A stretch of 64,000 bases of DNA from Deinococcus sp. Leaf326 (GCF_001424185.1 NZ_LMOM01000001.1:63214-127213); one strand, 5' to 3'; positions 11,924-21,979 are shown, counted from the first letter of the stretch. The notes: a model not told the origin generated them from the sequence alone. Numbers and translations: made by a program.

Positions 11924-13231
11924 TTGACGCTACGGACCCGCCTGACGCTGCTCACCTTCAGCGTGCTGCTGCTGACCATGCTGGCCTTCGCCGGGGTGGC
12001 CGGCGCGGTGCTGTGGCGCGTGGAACTCGCCGCCATCACCCGGCAGGTCAGCGCGCAGGCCGACGCCCTGTTGACCGTCGCGCGCCAGTCTCCCGGCCCG
12101 CCCGAGGGCGCGACCGAACTGCTGGAGACGGAGGGGGTCACGGCCGTCGCGCGGGTCTACCAGGGCGCGGCCCTGCGCTGGAGCGGCGGCGCGCTGGGGC
12201 CGGACGTGCTTGACCCGGCCTTTCTGACCGATCAGGAACTCCGGCGCACTGGTGAGGTCGCGGGTTACCTCACTGCCTCGCGCCGCGTCGGTGAGGTGAC
12301 GGTGCAGGTGGGGCGTAGCCTCACACCCCTGCGCGGGTTGCTGCGCCGCTACGCCCTGGTGGCCGCGCTGACCCTGCTGCTGCTGAGCCTGCTGGCCGGA
12401 GCGCTCGTGGCGCGCGAGGTGCGCCGGGCGCTGCGGCCCCTGGAGGCGCTGGTGAGCCGCGTCGGGCACCTCGATACACCCGAGCCGGTGCCGGCCGTCT
12501 CCGAACGCGGCGAGGTGGGCGCCCTGGCCCGCGCCCTGGACACCAGCCTGGGAGCGCTGCGGGCCGAGCGCGAGCGCGAGACGCTCTTCCTAGCGAGCGC
12601 CTCGCACGAACTGCGCACGCCGGTCACGGCGCTGCTGGCCGACCTGCAATACACCCTGGCCCGCGAGCGCCCGCCGGAGGAACTGCGCGCGGCGCTGCGT
12701 CGGACCGAGCGCACAGCCGCGCGCCTGCGCCAGCTCACCGGCAACCTCATGACCCTGACCCGTGCCCAGCGCCTGCCCGGTGTGCCCGGCGCCGGGGCCT
12801 GGCCGCAGGTGGACCTGCTCGACCTTGCGGGCGAGGCGGTGGACCTGCTGCAACCGCTGGCGTCGCGCCGGGACACCGACCTGTGGCTCGACGGCCAGCC
12901 CACCCCCCTGCGCGGCGACAGTGCCCTGCTGGGCAGCGTGCTGGAAAACCTGATCGGCAACGCCATCAAGTTCACGCCGGCCGGCGGGCGCGTGCAGGTG
13001 CAGGTCACGCCCCTGCGCGGCGGCGCGGGCCGCCTGGTCGTCGAGGACACCGGCCCCGGCTTTCCGCCCGGCACCCTTACCGAGGCGTTCGTGCGGGGCC
13101 AGGCCGACGTCGAGGGCTTCGGGCTGGGGCTGGCGGTCGTGCGCGAGGTCGTCGAGGCGCACGGTGGAACCCTGCTGCTCTCGGCTGCCGGGGGCGGGGG
13201 GGCCCGCGCCGAGGTCGTGCTGCCCGCCTGA
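11924..13231 (+). CDS. Membrane sensor histidine kinase
   Basis: The kinase has about 435 residues if it starts at the TTG at 11924, directly before the first membrane helix (LTLLTFSVLLLTMLAFAGVAGAVL). An extracytoplasmic domain of about 100 residues and a second membrane helix (ALVAALTLLLLSLLAGALVA) follow, then a HAMP-like linker, the H-box with His228 in ASHELRTPVTALL, the N-box NLIGNAIKFTP and the G-boxes VEDTGPGFP and GFGLGLAVV. It is the partner of the response regulator just upstream (16 bp gap) and should autophosphorylate and pass phosphate to it. The start codon is uncertain because no good Shine-Dalgarno sequence is visible. Confidence 0.9.
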   Translation: MTLRTRLTLLTFSVLLLTMLAFAGVAGAVLWRVELAAITRQVSAQADALLTVARQSPGPPEGATELLETEGVTAVARVYQGAALRWSGGALGPDVLDPAFLTDQELRRTGEVAGYLTASRRVGEVTVQVGRSLTPLRGLLRRYALVAALTLLLLSLLAGALVAREVRRALRPLEALVSRVGHLDTPEPVPAVSERGEVGALARALDTSLGALRAERERETLFLASASHELRTPVTALLADLQYTLARERPPEELRAALRRTERTAARLRQLTGNLMTLTRAQRLPGVPGAGAWPQVDLLDLAGEAVDLLQPLASRRDTDLWLDGQPTPLRGDSALLGSVLENLIGNAIKFTPAGGRVQVQVTPLRGGAGRLVVEDTGPGFPPGTLTEAFVRGQADVEGFGLGLAVVREVVEAHGGTLLLSAAGGGGARAEVVLPA

Positions 13232-13235
13232 GATC

Positions 13236-13250
13236 GGCGAACCGTTCGCC
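13236..13250. promoter_or_regulatory. Palindrome GGCGAACcGTTCGCC
   Basis: A perfect 7+1+7 palindrome sits four bases after the kinase stop codon. It shares the CGAAC/GTTCG core with the palindrome at 13324-13335 upstream of the exopolysaccharide gene. It may be an operator; as an RNA it could also form a short hairpin behind the kinase gene. Confidence 0.5.
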
Positions 13251-13323
13251 TAGGGGGCCGTCGTCTTTCAGAGACGGCGGTGGCAGCACCCGGCCCGCTC
13301 CCGGCCTGAGCCGCCCATTCTTG

Positions 13324-13335
13324 CCGAACGTTCGG
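13324..13335. promoter_or_regulatory. Palindrome CCGAACGTTCGG
   Basis: A perfect 12-bp palindrome lies 62 bases before the TAGCGT -10 element of the GH18/deacetylase/GT2 gene. The spacing suits an activator or repressor site. It shares a CGAAC/GTTCG core with the site at 13236-13250. Confidence 0.5.
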
Positions 13336-13397
13336 TCGTATCGCTGGGGTAGGCGGCATTCCTGGCAGTCCTTAATCGTGCTCTTTAGCGTGAGTTC

Positions 13398-16300
13398 ATG
13401 TCCGAACTTCCCCCCTCGGTGCCCGTCTTCTACGATCCGGCCGGCCGGCGACGGCGAAATCTCAACGGGCTGGCGGCCGTGCTGGGGGCCGGGGCGCTCC
13501 TGGCCGGGGCCGCCCTGCTGACCGCGCTGTGGCACCCCGCCGCCCTGCCCGCTCTGCCCCTGCAAGGCGGCGCGCCGGGGCTGCGGGCCCTGACCGGGGT
13601 CGTGCAGCACCCCGGCCGAGATACGGGCGGGCCGGAAGAGGGCTACGCCCGCGTGGCCGGGGACGCCTCCACGTGGGCTGCCCCTCTGAACGTCACCGGC
13701 TTTTTCGTCGCCTGGGACGACAACAGCCTGTCGTCGCTGAAGCGCAACCTGGGCACGCTGGACGTGCTGGTGCCCGAGTGGTGGCACCTGGGTACGGGCG
13801 GTGCGCTGTTGGCCGAGTCGCCCGGCAAGAACGCGGCCATGCGCGCCTATGTCACGGCGCAGCGGCCCGCGCTGCCGGTCATGCCGCTGGTCAACAACTA
13901 CGACTCCCAGACGCAGACCTGGGCCTCGGACCGTCTGGGCGCGGTGGTGGGCGACCCGGCGCAGCGGGCCAGGCTCGTGCGCGGGCTGCTCGCCGGCGTC
14001 GCGGAGAACAACTTCGCCGGCCTGAACGTGGATTTCGAGAATGTCCCCGACGCCTCGGAGGCGGCCTATGTCACTTTCATCGGTGAGCTGGCGAGTGGCC
14101 TGCACGCGGCCCACAAGAAACTGACCCTCGACGCGCCGCTGGACGATCCGGCCTTCCGGTACGCCGACCTGGGCCGCCTGGCCGACAGCCTGGTCCTGAT
14201 GGCCTACGACGAGCACGAGGAGACCTCGGCCCCCGGCGCCATCGCCGCGCAGGGCTGGCTGTCGCGCAGCGTGGCGACGCAACTGCGCGCCGTGCCCGCC
14301 GCACACCTGACGGTCGCGCTGGGCAGTTACGGCTACGACTGGGCGCCGGGCGGGCAGGCGGCCGAACTGACCTTTCAGGAGGCGATGTCGCTGGCCCGCG
14401 ACTCGGGGGCGCACCCGGCACTCGACCCGCGTACCCTGAACCCGACCTTCCGCTATGGGAGCCAGGACGGCCGAGCGCACACGGTGTGGTATCTCGATGC
14501 CTTGAGCCTCTACGACCAGGCGCAGGCGGTGCGCGCCCTGGGCATCCGCAACGTCGCCCTGTGGCGCCTGGGCAGCGAAGACCCAGGCGTGTGGCCCGCG
14601 CTGCGGCGCACGGGCCAGGAGGCCGTCACGGCGCTCTCGCAGCTTCAGGCCGGCTACGACATCGACTACCGGGGCCAGGGCGAGCTGCTGCGCGTCAGCG
14701 GCCAGCCCCGCAGCGGTCAGCGTACGGTCACGCTCAATCCGCACACGGGCCTCCTGAGCGCCGAGCACGTCACCACCTTCGCCACGCCCTATACCATCGA
14801 GCGCTGGGGAGAAAGCGACCACAAGGCCCTGGCCCTGACCTTCGACGACGGCCCCGATCCGCTGTACACCCCGCGCATCCTCGACATCCTGAAGCGCGAG
14901 CACGTGCCCGCGACCTTCTTCGTGGTGGGCCTGCGCGGTCAGGCCGATCCGGGCCTGCTGCGGCGCATGGTGGCCGAGGGCGACGAGATCGGCAGCCACA
15001 CCTACACCCACCCGGACCTGGGGCTGGTCTCGGCGCGGCAGTTCGATCTGGAACTCGGGGCCACGCAGCGCCTGCTGGAAGGCGAGACGGGTCGGCGCAC
15101 CGTGCTGTTCCGCCCGCCCTTCGCCGAGGACGTGGAGCCCGAAACCCCGGACCAGGCGGGCATCGTGGCGCGGGCCAGCGCGCAGGGCTACTACATCTCG
15201 GGCATGGGCGTGGACCCCAACGACTGGAAGCGCCCCGGCGTGGCGGCCATCATTCAGGGCGTGCTGTCGCAGGTGCGTGACGGTGACGGACAGGTCGTGC
15301 TGCTGCATGACGCGGGCGGCGACCGTGAGCAGACCGTGGCGGCCCTCCCGACCATCATCGGGCGCCTGCGCGCCGAGGGCTACCATTTCACGACCGTCTC
15401 GCAGCTCGCGGGCATTCCGGTCGCGCAGGCCAACCCTCCGGTGTCGGCGGGCGAGCGCTGGCTGGCGCGGGTCATGGGCGTGGACTTCACGGCGCTGGGG
15501 GTCTTCGGCACAGCGCTGGGCTGGCTGTTCAGGGTCGGCGTGACCCTCAGCGTGGCGCGGCTGCTGCTCATCACCGTGCTGGCGCTGCGCGAGGCCCGCA
15601 CCCGCCGCGCTCCCGGCGAGACGGCGCCGGAACAGGTCCTGCCCAGCGTCACCGTCATCGTGCCTGCCTACAACGAGGCGCGGGTCATCGGGGGCGCGGT
15701 CGCCTCGCTGCTCGCCTCGGACCTCCCGGACCTGCGGGTGTACGTCGTGGACGACGGCTCGTCCGACGACACCGCCGGGGTCGTGCGCACCCTGTACCCG
15801 GACCACCCCCGACTGACGGTCGAGCGCGTCGCCAACAGCGGCAAGTCGGGCGCCCTGAACCACGCCCTGCACCGGGTGGACAGCGAGGTCGTAGTCGTGC
15901 TCGACGCCGATACGCACATCAACCCGGAAGCGGCGCGGCGGCTGGCGCGGCACTTCCTCGACCCGCGCGTGGCGGCCGTCGCCGGCAACGCTAAGGTGGG
16001 CAACCGCGTGAACCTGCTCACGCGCTGGCAGGCGCTGGAGTACATCACCGCCCAGAACCTGGAGCGCCGGGCCATGAGTCAGCTCAACGCCATCAGCGTA
16101 GTGCCGGGGGCCATCGGGGCGTGGCGGCGCACGGCGCTGCTCTCACTGGGCGGCTTCACGCACGACACGCTGGCCGAGGACGCCGACCTCACCATGCGCG
16201 CCCTGCGGGCTGGGCACCGCGTGACCTACGAACTCGGTGCGGTTGCCCGCACCGAGGCTCCCGAAACCGTGCGCGCCTTCCTGAAGCAGCGCGACCGCTG

Positions 16301-16778
16301 GATGTTCGGCACCCTCCAGGCCACCTGGAAGCAGCGCGGCGCCCTGCGCAGTTCGGCGCGCGGTCTGGGCCTGTTCACGCTGCCCAACGTGCTGCTGTTC
16401 CAGGTGCTCTCGCCGCTGCTGGGGGCGGTGCTCGACCTCACCTTCGTGACCTCGCTGGCCTGGGCGCTGCTCCAGTGGCACTACCACCCGGACGGCGGCT
16501 TCACTCCGGCGGGGCCGGTGCTGCTGTTTACGCTGCTGTTCATCGTGGTGGACTTTCTGGCGGCGGCCGTCGCCTTCGCCCTCGAACCCGGCGAGGACTG
16601 GCGGCTGCTGCCGCTCCTGCTGCCCCAGCGCCTGATCTACCGCCAGCTCATGTCCTACGTGGCTATCCGCGCGGTGATCGGGGCACTCCAGGGCCAGCGC
16701 CGGGGCTGGGGCAAGCTGGAGCGCACCGCCAACGTGGTCCCTGTTGCCCCCCGCCCGGAGGCGCAGCCCGGCACCTGA
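13398..16778 (+). CDS. Three-domain exopolysaccharide protein: GH18-like hydrolase, NodB deacetylase, GT2 synthase
   Basis: This 1126-residue membrane protein fuses three carbohydrate-active domains. An N-terminal membrane helix (about residues 20-45) precedes a GH18-like domain (about 80-420) with LNVDFEN, which keeps the catalytic Glu. A polysaccharide deacetylase domain follows (about 475-675), with ALTFDDGPDP and the metal-binding SHTYTH. After another helix near 705 comes a processive family 2 glycosyltransferase (from about 750) with VIVPAYNEA, DDGSSDDT, DADT, EDADLT and QRDRW, then C-terminal membrane helices. The make-up resembles PgaB plus PgaC of poly-N-acetylglucosamine systems in one chain, so synthesis and partial deacetylation of a beta-1,4 or beta-1,6 GlcNAc polymer is inferred. 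TAGCGT ends six bases before the ATG. Confidence 0.9.
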   Translation: MSELPPSVPVFYDPAGRRRRNLNGLAAVLGAGALLAGAALLTALWHPAALPALPLQGGAPGLRALTGVVQHPGRDTGGPEEGYARVAGDASTWAAPLNVTGFFVAWDDNSLSSLKRNLGTLDVLVPEWWHLGTGGALLAESPGKNAAMRAYVTAQRPALPVMPLVNNYDSQTQTWASDRLGAVVGDPAQRARLVRGLLAGVAENNFAGLNVDFENVPDASEAAYVTFIGELASGLHAAHKKLTLDAPLDDPAFRYADLGRLADSLVLMAYDEHEETSAPGAIAAQGWLSRSVATQLRAVPAAHLTVALGSYGYDWAPGGQAAELTFQEAMSLARDSGAHPALDPRTLNPTFRYGSQDGRAHTVWYLDALSLYDQAQAVRALGIRNVALWRLGSEDPGVWPALRRTGQEAVTALSQLQAGYDIDYRGQGELLRVSGQPRSGQRTVTLNPHTGLLSAEHVTTFATPYTIERWGESDHKALALTFDDGPDPLYTPRILDILKREHVPATFFVVGLRGQADPGLLRRMVAEGDEIGSHTYTHPDLGLVSARQFDLELGATQRLLEGETGRRTVLFRPPFAEDVEPETPDQAGIVARASAQGYYISGMGVDPNDWKRPGVAAIIQGVLSQVRDGDGQVVLLHDAGGDREQTVAALPTIIGRLRAEGYHFTTVSQLAGIPVAQANPPVSAGERWLARVMGVDFTALGVFGTALGWLFRVGVTLSVARLLLITVLALREARTRRAPGETAPEQVLPSVTVIVPAYNEARVIGGAVASLLASDLPDLRVYVVDDGSSDDTAGVVRTLYPDHPRLTVERVANSGKSGALNHALHRVDSEVVVVLDADTHINPEAARRLARHFLDPRVAAVAGNAKVGNRVNLLTRWQALEYITAQNLERRAMSQLNAISVVPGAIGAWRRTALLSLGGFTHDTLAEDADLTMRALRAGHRVTYELGAVARTEAPETVRAFLKQRDRWMFGTLQATWKQRGALRSSARGLGLFTLPNVLLFQVLSPLLGAVLDLTFVTSLAWALLQWHYHPDGGFTPAGPVLLFTLLFIVVDFLAAAVAFALEPGEDWRLLPLLLPQRLIYRQLMSYVAIRAVIGALQGQRRGWGKLERTANVVPVAPRPEAQPGT

Positions 16779-16780
16779 GC

Positions 16781-16833
16781 GGCAGTAGGGCGCGGCTCGG
16801 ACTCTCTCCCGGTCTGGGTCGTACCCTACTGCC
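16781..16833 (+). terminator. Hairpin after the exopolysaccharide gene
   Basis: GGCAGTAGGG (16781-16790) pairs perfectly with CCCTACTGCC (16824-16833) across a 33-base loop, starting two bases after the stop codon. The loop is long and there is no T tract on this strand, so termination is only a guess. Confidence 0.4.
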
Positions 16834-16922
16834 AAAAATGCCGTCCTAGACAGAGTTTTGGCCTGCGCTCATTTCATCTGACCCTGAGTCCTCCTGCCTA
16901 GCCTTGACCTCGGAGGTTTCCC

Positions 16923-17240
16923 ATGACCAAGTCCCTGCTGTCTGCCCTTGCCCTGAGCCTGTTGCTGCCCGTGAGTGCCTTCGCCGTGACCGCCAAACCG
17001 GCGGCCACCATGCCCATGCCCGCAACGGCCAAGCCCGGTGCCATGCCCGCCATGCGTAAAGTCCGTATCAACACGGCGGCCGCCGCCGAACTGACCACCA
17101 TTCCGGGCGTGAACACCAAGCTCGCCGCCGAGATCATCAAGGCCCGCCCCTTCAGGAACAGCGCCGAGCTCGTCAAGAAAGTGAAGGGGATCGGGGCGAA
17201 CAACGTCAAGAAGATGCTGCCTATGATCGACTTCAGCTGA
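16923..17240 (+). CDS. Secreted helix-hairpin-helix protein (ComEA-like)
   Basis: The 105-residue protein has a signal peptide (MTKSLLSALALSLLLPVSAFA), an Ala/Pro/Met-rich linker and one C-terminal helix-hairpin-helix domain (about residues 45-105): VRINTAAAAELTTIPGVNTKLAAEIIKARPF, then ELVKKVKGIGANNVKKM. This is the DNA-binding part of ComEA, the receptor for imported DNA, but the usual membrane anchor and full length are not seen, so it is likely a periplasmic relative rather than ComEA itself. GGAGG lies eight bases before the ATG. It is followed by a strong intrinsic terminator. Confidence 0.87.
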   Translation: MTKSLLSALALSLLLPVSAFAVTAKPAATMPMPATAKPGAMPAMRKVRINTAAAAELTTIPGVNTKLAAEIIKARPFRNSAELVKKVKGIGANNVKKMLPMIDFS

Positions 17241-17256
17241 GCCTGTCCCGTCCTCC

Positions 17257-17285
17257 AGTCCTGCCTCCCCCAGCAGGACTTTTTT
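17257..17285 (+). terminator. Intrinsic terminator after the HhH protein gene
   Basis: AGTCCTGC (17257-17264) pairs with GCAGGACT (17273-17280) with an eight-base loop and is followed by TTTTT. It lies between convergent genes. Confidence 0.88.
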
Positions 17286-17312
17286 CACGCCCGTACCCCT
17301 ACCCGAGCGGCG

Positions 17313-18656
17313 TCAGGGCCGACGGCTGAGTTTGCCGGGCGTCTCGGCCGCCTCGCCTTCGTGCACATCCGGCGCGGCGGCCGGGCTCTCGGCGTGGCGC
17401 TCGCTCTTGTACCAGGTGTTCTGGCCGGTGAAGAAGTTGCGGTACGCGCGCGGCAGGCTGGCGAGCAGCGCGGCGCTGTAGGCCGGCAGGCTGGCGAGGG
17501 TGTAGGGCACGCTCCACCAGCCCAGGCGGCGGTCGAGGCGGTAGCGCAGCGCCCAGTTGAGCTGCATGGCGAGCGGCAGCACGGTGAGCAGCAGGCCCAC
17601 CCAGCCTGGCAGCGCCAGCCCCTGCCATCCGAAGATGCGGCGCAGCGGCTGGCTGACAATGCTCAGGATCAGGATGAGGTTGAGCCACGGCGCCAGCACG
17701 AAGTAGCTGAAGTCCAGCCGCACCACCGGGTGCATCGGGTGGGTCCACAGCCCACGCAGATAGGGCAGGCACTGCATGGCGCCCTGGGTCCAGCGCGACC
17801 GCTGTTTGATGAGCGACGGCAGGTCGAGCAGCCCCTGCTGCCCCACCTGCGCGGTGAGCAGCGCGATGCGGTAGCGCGGGTCCGCGAGACGGATCTGCAC
17901 GGCGCTGGCGAAATCTTCGAGCAGGACATCGGGCCAGGGCGGCGTGCCCGCGCGCAGTTGCGAGTCGAGGTAACTGATGCGCATACATTGGCCGTTACCG
18001 GTCAGCGAGGCGGCGCCGCCCCAGGCCCGCGCCCGCTGGATGTGCCCGGTGATGAAGGTCTCCAGATCCTGCTGGAACAGCAGCATATGCGCCAGCACGC
18101 CGCCCCGCCCACGCGGAATGCCGGTGTGCCGGAAGCGCATCCAGCCCTGCGCGGCCATCACGTCCGGGTTCAGGAAGGCTCCGCGGACCTGCGGCGCGAA
18201 GTCCTCGCCCACCCGGCCGTCGGCGTCCATGACCACGAACACCTCACGCGTGAGGTCGGCTGAGGCCCAGGGCTCCAGCTTGAGTAGCCGGGCCACCGCC
18301 CAGTTCATGGCCTTGCCCTTGTTCTGGCGGGCCTCGGGAAACTCGCGGCGCAGGTGCAGCACGCCGGAGTCTCGCCGCGCGTGCGCCGCCACGATCTGCG
18401 GGGTGGCGTCGTCGCTCGCGTCGTCGATGACCACCACGCGGGCGTCCGGGACCACGGCACGCAGGTTTTCCAGCGTGTCGGCGAGCACGTCCTGTTCGTT
18501 CAGGGCCGGAATGAGGAAAGTGATGCCGATTCCCGATTCGGGACCGGCGAGGGTGGGCCGTGGCCGGGGCATCAGGGCACTCACGATCTGCTGCACGATG
18601 TACAGCACGAACAGCACGAGGCCGGCCACGTCGATCACGCTCAGCAGGGTGTTCAA
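17313..18656 (-). CDS. Family 2 glycosyltransferase, membrane protein
   Basis: The 447-residue protein has an N-terminal membrane helix (VIDVAGLVLFVLYIVQQIV), a GT-A domain with ITFLIPALNEQDVL, VVIDDASDDAT, VFVVMDADGRV, EDFA and QRSRWTQG (the QxxRW motif of processive synthases), and C-terminal membrane helices. It should polymerise or transfer sugars from nucleotide donors at the membrane; the product is unknown. The start is TTG at 18656, placed eight bases after AGGAG; upstream codons in the frame lack a ribosome site. A TATAGT element at 18729-18724 could be its -10 box, giving a leader of about 60 bases. Together with the gene at 13398 it suggests an envelope polysaccharide locus. Confidence 0.87.
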   Translation of the reverse strand: MNTLLSVIDVAGLVLFVLYIVQQIVSALMPRPRPTLAGPESGIGITFLIPALNEQDVLADTLENLRAVVPDARVVVIDDASDDATPQIVAAHARRDSGVLHLRREFPEARQNKGKAMNWAVARLLKLEPWASADLTREVFVVMDADGRVGEDFAPQVRGAFLNPDVMAAQGWMRFRHTGIPRGRGGVLAHMLLFQQDLETFITGHIQRARAWGGAASLTGNGQCMRISYLDSQLRAGTPPWPDVLLEDFASAVQIRLADPRYRIALLTAQVGQQGLLDLPSLIKQRSRWTQGAMQCLPYLRGLWTHPMHPVVRLDFSYFVLAPWLNLILILSIVSQPLRRIFGWQGLALPGWVGLLLTVLPLAMQLNWALRYRLDRRLGWWSVPYTLASLPAYSAALLASLPRAYRNFFTGQNTWYKSERHAESPAAAPDVHEGEAAETPGKLSRRP

Positions 18657-18781
18657 GCAGATTCTCCTGGGGTGGAGGGGGCCGGATCGCCGCGTGGGCG
18701 GGGCCGCCTTCTCTCGGAGAGGCACTATATCCCCTGTGCGCCGGGGCAGTCGGCCCATGCCAGGGGTGCACACTGGGAGGC

Positions 18782-19153
18782 ATGGCCTCTTCCAACCTTC
18801 AGCTCCTGTCGGTCCGGCGTAGACGCCTGAGGCCGTACGTGGACCTCGGACCGTTCTTTCTGTTCTTCGGAATTTCCGGCGTGGACCGGGGCAAAGACGC
18901 CCGCGTCCAGAAGCGCTTCGATCTGGAGTACTACCCGCACATCGTGACCGTGTTGGTCTCTCCGGCGCCCGCGCCGGGCCGCTACGCGCTGCGCGGCCTG
19001 CCTGTCGAGGCCAACAAACGCGGCTGGACCGCGCAGTCCGGTGGCGCCCTGCAAGGAGAACTCAGCGACGACGGCCTCGCCGAACTGCGCGCGTGGCTCG
19101 GGGCAGGCGGGGGAGAGGTGCGGGCCGAGGCCCTGGCCCCGGCGGGCGCCTGA
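18782..19153 (+). CDS. Hypothetical protein, 123 residues
   Basis: I do not recognise this protein. It begins [55 protein letters not shown] when read in pieces; the middle is strand-rich and the C-terminus ([20 protein letters not shown]) is likely helical. There is no signal peptide or membrane helix. CACACT lies seven bases before the ATG and may be a variant -10 element of a leaderless message. The thiolase gene follows after 113 bp with its own promoter. Codon use (GC-rich third positions) is like that of its neighbours, which supports a real gene. Confidence 0.7.
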   Translation: MASSNLQLLSVRRRRLRPYVDLGPFFLFFGISGVDRGKDARVQKRFDLEYYPHIVTVLVSPAPAPGRYALRGLPVEANKRGWTAQSGGALQGELSDDGLAELRAWLGAGGGEVRAEALAPAGA

Positions 19154-19195
19154 GCTCCCGGCGGGTCTCCGGGCCACCGGGCCGGGCGGCCCCGC

Positions 19196-19223
19196 TTGCC
19201 CAGGGCGGCCAAATCTCTATACT
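19196..19223 (+). promoter_or_regulatory. Promoter of the thiolase gene
   Basis: TTGCCC (19196-19201) and TATACT (19218-19223) are separated by 16 bases. The start codon is at 19267, so the message has a leader of about 35 bases with a GGAGG ribosome site. The 13 bases from the -10 box onward (TATACTCGGTCCA) also occur at the promoter of the gene at 33895. Confidence 0.75.
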
Positions 19224-19266
19224 CGGTCCAACCCAAACCCGCTGTACCGACCAACGGAGGTCTCTC

Positions 19267-20448
<1,182 letters not shown>

Positions 20449-20464
20449 GCCTGGAGCCCTCAAT

Positions 20465-20510
20465 ACAGAGGCAGACCGGACGGGGAAAGCCCTGTCCGGT
20501 CTGCCTCTGT
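20465..20510. terminator. Long bidirectional hairpin between thiolase and comB
   Basis: The arms 20465-20481 and 20494-20510 are perfectly complementary over 17 bp, and three more G-C pairs (20483-20485 with 20490-20492) close the loop down to AAAG. No T tract follows on either strand. It is placed to end transcription from both convergent genes. Confidence 0.8.
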
Positions 20511-20519
20511 TCGCCCGCC

Positions 20520-21233
20520 CTACCCGGCCACGAAACGCAGCGCGCCCTCTGGCGTCTCTAGCCCCGGCGTGAGGACCGGTACCACCGTGCTCGTGCTCAG
20601 GCCGGCGGCGTACTGCACGTCGGCCTCCAGGCCCAGGCGTTCGAGGTACTGGCCGTGTCCACTGCCGCGCAGGGCGTCGAGCGGGTTGGCCTGGCTACGC
20701 CGCAGGGTCAGTGCCAGGCGGGCGCCGTCGTCGAGCGTGAACTCGCCCATCGCCAGCAGGTACTCGGAGATAACCCCGGCGGCGTACACGTCCTCCAGGC
20801 CCACGTGGCCGTCGGTGCCCGCGCACACCACGGCGATCTCCTCAGTCGCCAGAGCGCGGGCGCGGCGGGCGGCGGCGTGGGCATTCGTCAGCGCGGCCAG
20901 AAAGACGTGCTTGCCGGTCTGGGCCGCCACGTGCGCGGCTCCGGTACCGTTGCTGGTGTTCATGACGACCACCCGTCCGGTGAAGTTCTGGCCCGACTGC
21001 ACGGGGCTGTTGCCGAGGTCGAAGCCCGGAATGGGCAGGCCGCCGCGCTCGCCCGCCAGCACCCGGCCCTCGGTGCGCAGGCCCAGCGCCACGTCCGGCG
21101 AGGCGGTGAGCCACAGGGCCTCGGCTCCGTGTTCCAGATAGGTGACGGCGGTCGTGGTCGCGCGCAACACGTCGATGACCAGCACCACGTCCGGGTAGCC
21201 GCCGTGCGGCAGCAGGTCGGTCCGCAGCCTCAT
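20520..21233 (-). CDS. comB: 2-phosphosulfolactate phosphatase family protein (ComB-like)
   Basis: The 237-residue protein matches the ComB family in length and in its signatures [41 protein letters not shown] and [12 protein letters not shown], with CAGTDG and a C-terminal [10 protein letters not shown]. The archaeal enzyme dephosphorylates 2-phosphosulfolactate in coenzyme M synthesis; bacterial members act on unknown or sulfolactate-type phosphates. The start ATG overlaps the rpe stop codon (ATGA), so the two are translationally coupled and transcribed from the rpe promoter. Why a ComB relative is coupled to a pentose phosphate enzyme is not clear. Confidence 0.86.
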   Translation of the reverse strand: MRLRTDLLPHGGYPDVVLVIDVLRATTTAVTYLEHGAEALWLTASPDVALGLRTEGRVLAGERGGLPIPGFDLGNSPVQSGQNFTGRVVVMNTSNGTGAAHVAAQTGKHVFLAALTNAHAAARRARALATEEIAVVCAGTDGHVGLEDVYAAGVISEYLLAMGEFTLDDGARLALTLRRSQANPLDALRGSGHGQYLERLGLEADVQYAAGLSTSTVVPVLTPGLETPEGALRFVAG

Positions 21234-21943
21234 GTCTGCGGTACCCCAGTCAGACTGGTCCGCAGGCGTTCCAGACCCGCCGCGCCGCCGTCCGCTCTGA
21301 ACACGGCGCTGCCCGCGACCAGGCAGGTCGCCCCGGCCTCCGCCAGGGCATGCGCGTTGGCGGCCGACACGCCGCCGTCCACCTGCAGGACGGCTTCGCT
21401 GCCCAACTCGTCCAGCCAGCGCCGCAGGGTCCGCACCCGCTCCAGGCTTCCGGACAGGAACTTCTGGCCGCCGAATCCGGGGTTCACGCTCATGACGAGG
21501 ACGGTGTCCACGTCGCCCAGCACGGGCCGCACGGCTTCCAGCGGCGTGCCGGGGTTCAGGGTCACGCCCGCGTGCTTGCCCAGTTCATGGATCATCTGCA
21601 CGGCGCGGTGGATGTGCCGCGTGGATTCGACATGCACGGTCAGGCCGTCGGCGCCCGCCTCGGCGAAGTCGCGCAGGTAACGCTCGGGCGACTCGATCAT
21701 GAGGTGAACGTCCATGTACAGTCCGCTCGCCCGCCGCGCCGCCGCGAGAATAGGCAGTCCGAAGCTGATGTTGGGCACGAACTGGCCGTCCATCACGTCC
21801 ACGTGCGCCCAGTCGGCCTCTTCGATGGTCCGGAGCTCCTCGCCCAGACGCGTGAAGTCGCACGCGAGCAGGCTGGGCGCGAGTTTCACGGCGCGCTGAG
21901 GACCGGTGTGGGGTTCGCTGGGCAGCGGGGTTTTGGGGATCAC
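21230..21943 (-). CDS. rpe: Ribulose-phosphate 3-epimerase
   Basis: The 237-residue TIM-barrel protein contains [52 protein letters not shown] and [12 protein letters not shown], the metal and substrate-binding segments of ribulose-5-phosphate 3-epimerase. It interconverts ribulose 5-phosphate and xylulose 5-phosphate in the pentose phosphate pathway. The start is GTG at 21943; TAGAAT ends six bases before it, so the message is probably leaderless. About 15 residues precede the conserved barrel start, a little longer than usual. It is the first gene of a two-gene operon with comB. Confidence 0.94.
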   Translation of the reverse strand: MIPKTPLPSEPHTGPQRAVKLAPSLLACDFTRLGEELRTIEEADWAHVDVMDGQFVPNISFGLPILAAARRASGLYMDVHLMIESPERYLRDFAEAGADGLTVHVESTRHIHRAVQMIHELGKHAGVTLNPGTPLEAVRPVLGDVDTVLVMSVNPGFGGQKFLSGSLERVRTLRRWLDELGSEAVLQVDGGVSAANAHALAEAGATCLVAGSAVFRADGGAAGLERLRTSLTGVPQT

Positions 21944-21979
21944 CCCGGCATTCTACCCGTCCCCGCCTGCCCTCATGAG

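Noticed and set aside
13077..15953. 958-codon open frame on the minus strand opposite the GH18/deacetylase/GT2 gene
   Set aside because: It has no recognisable domain and mirrors the high third-position GC of the plus-strand gene; the plus frame carries all catalytic motifs.
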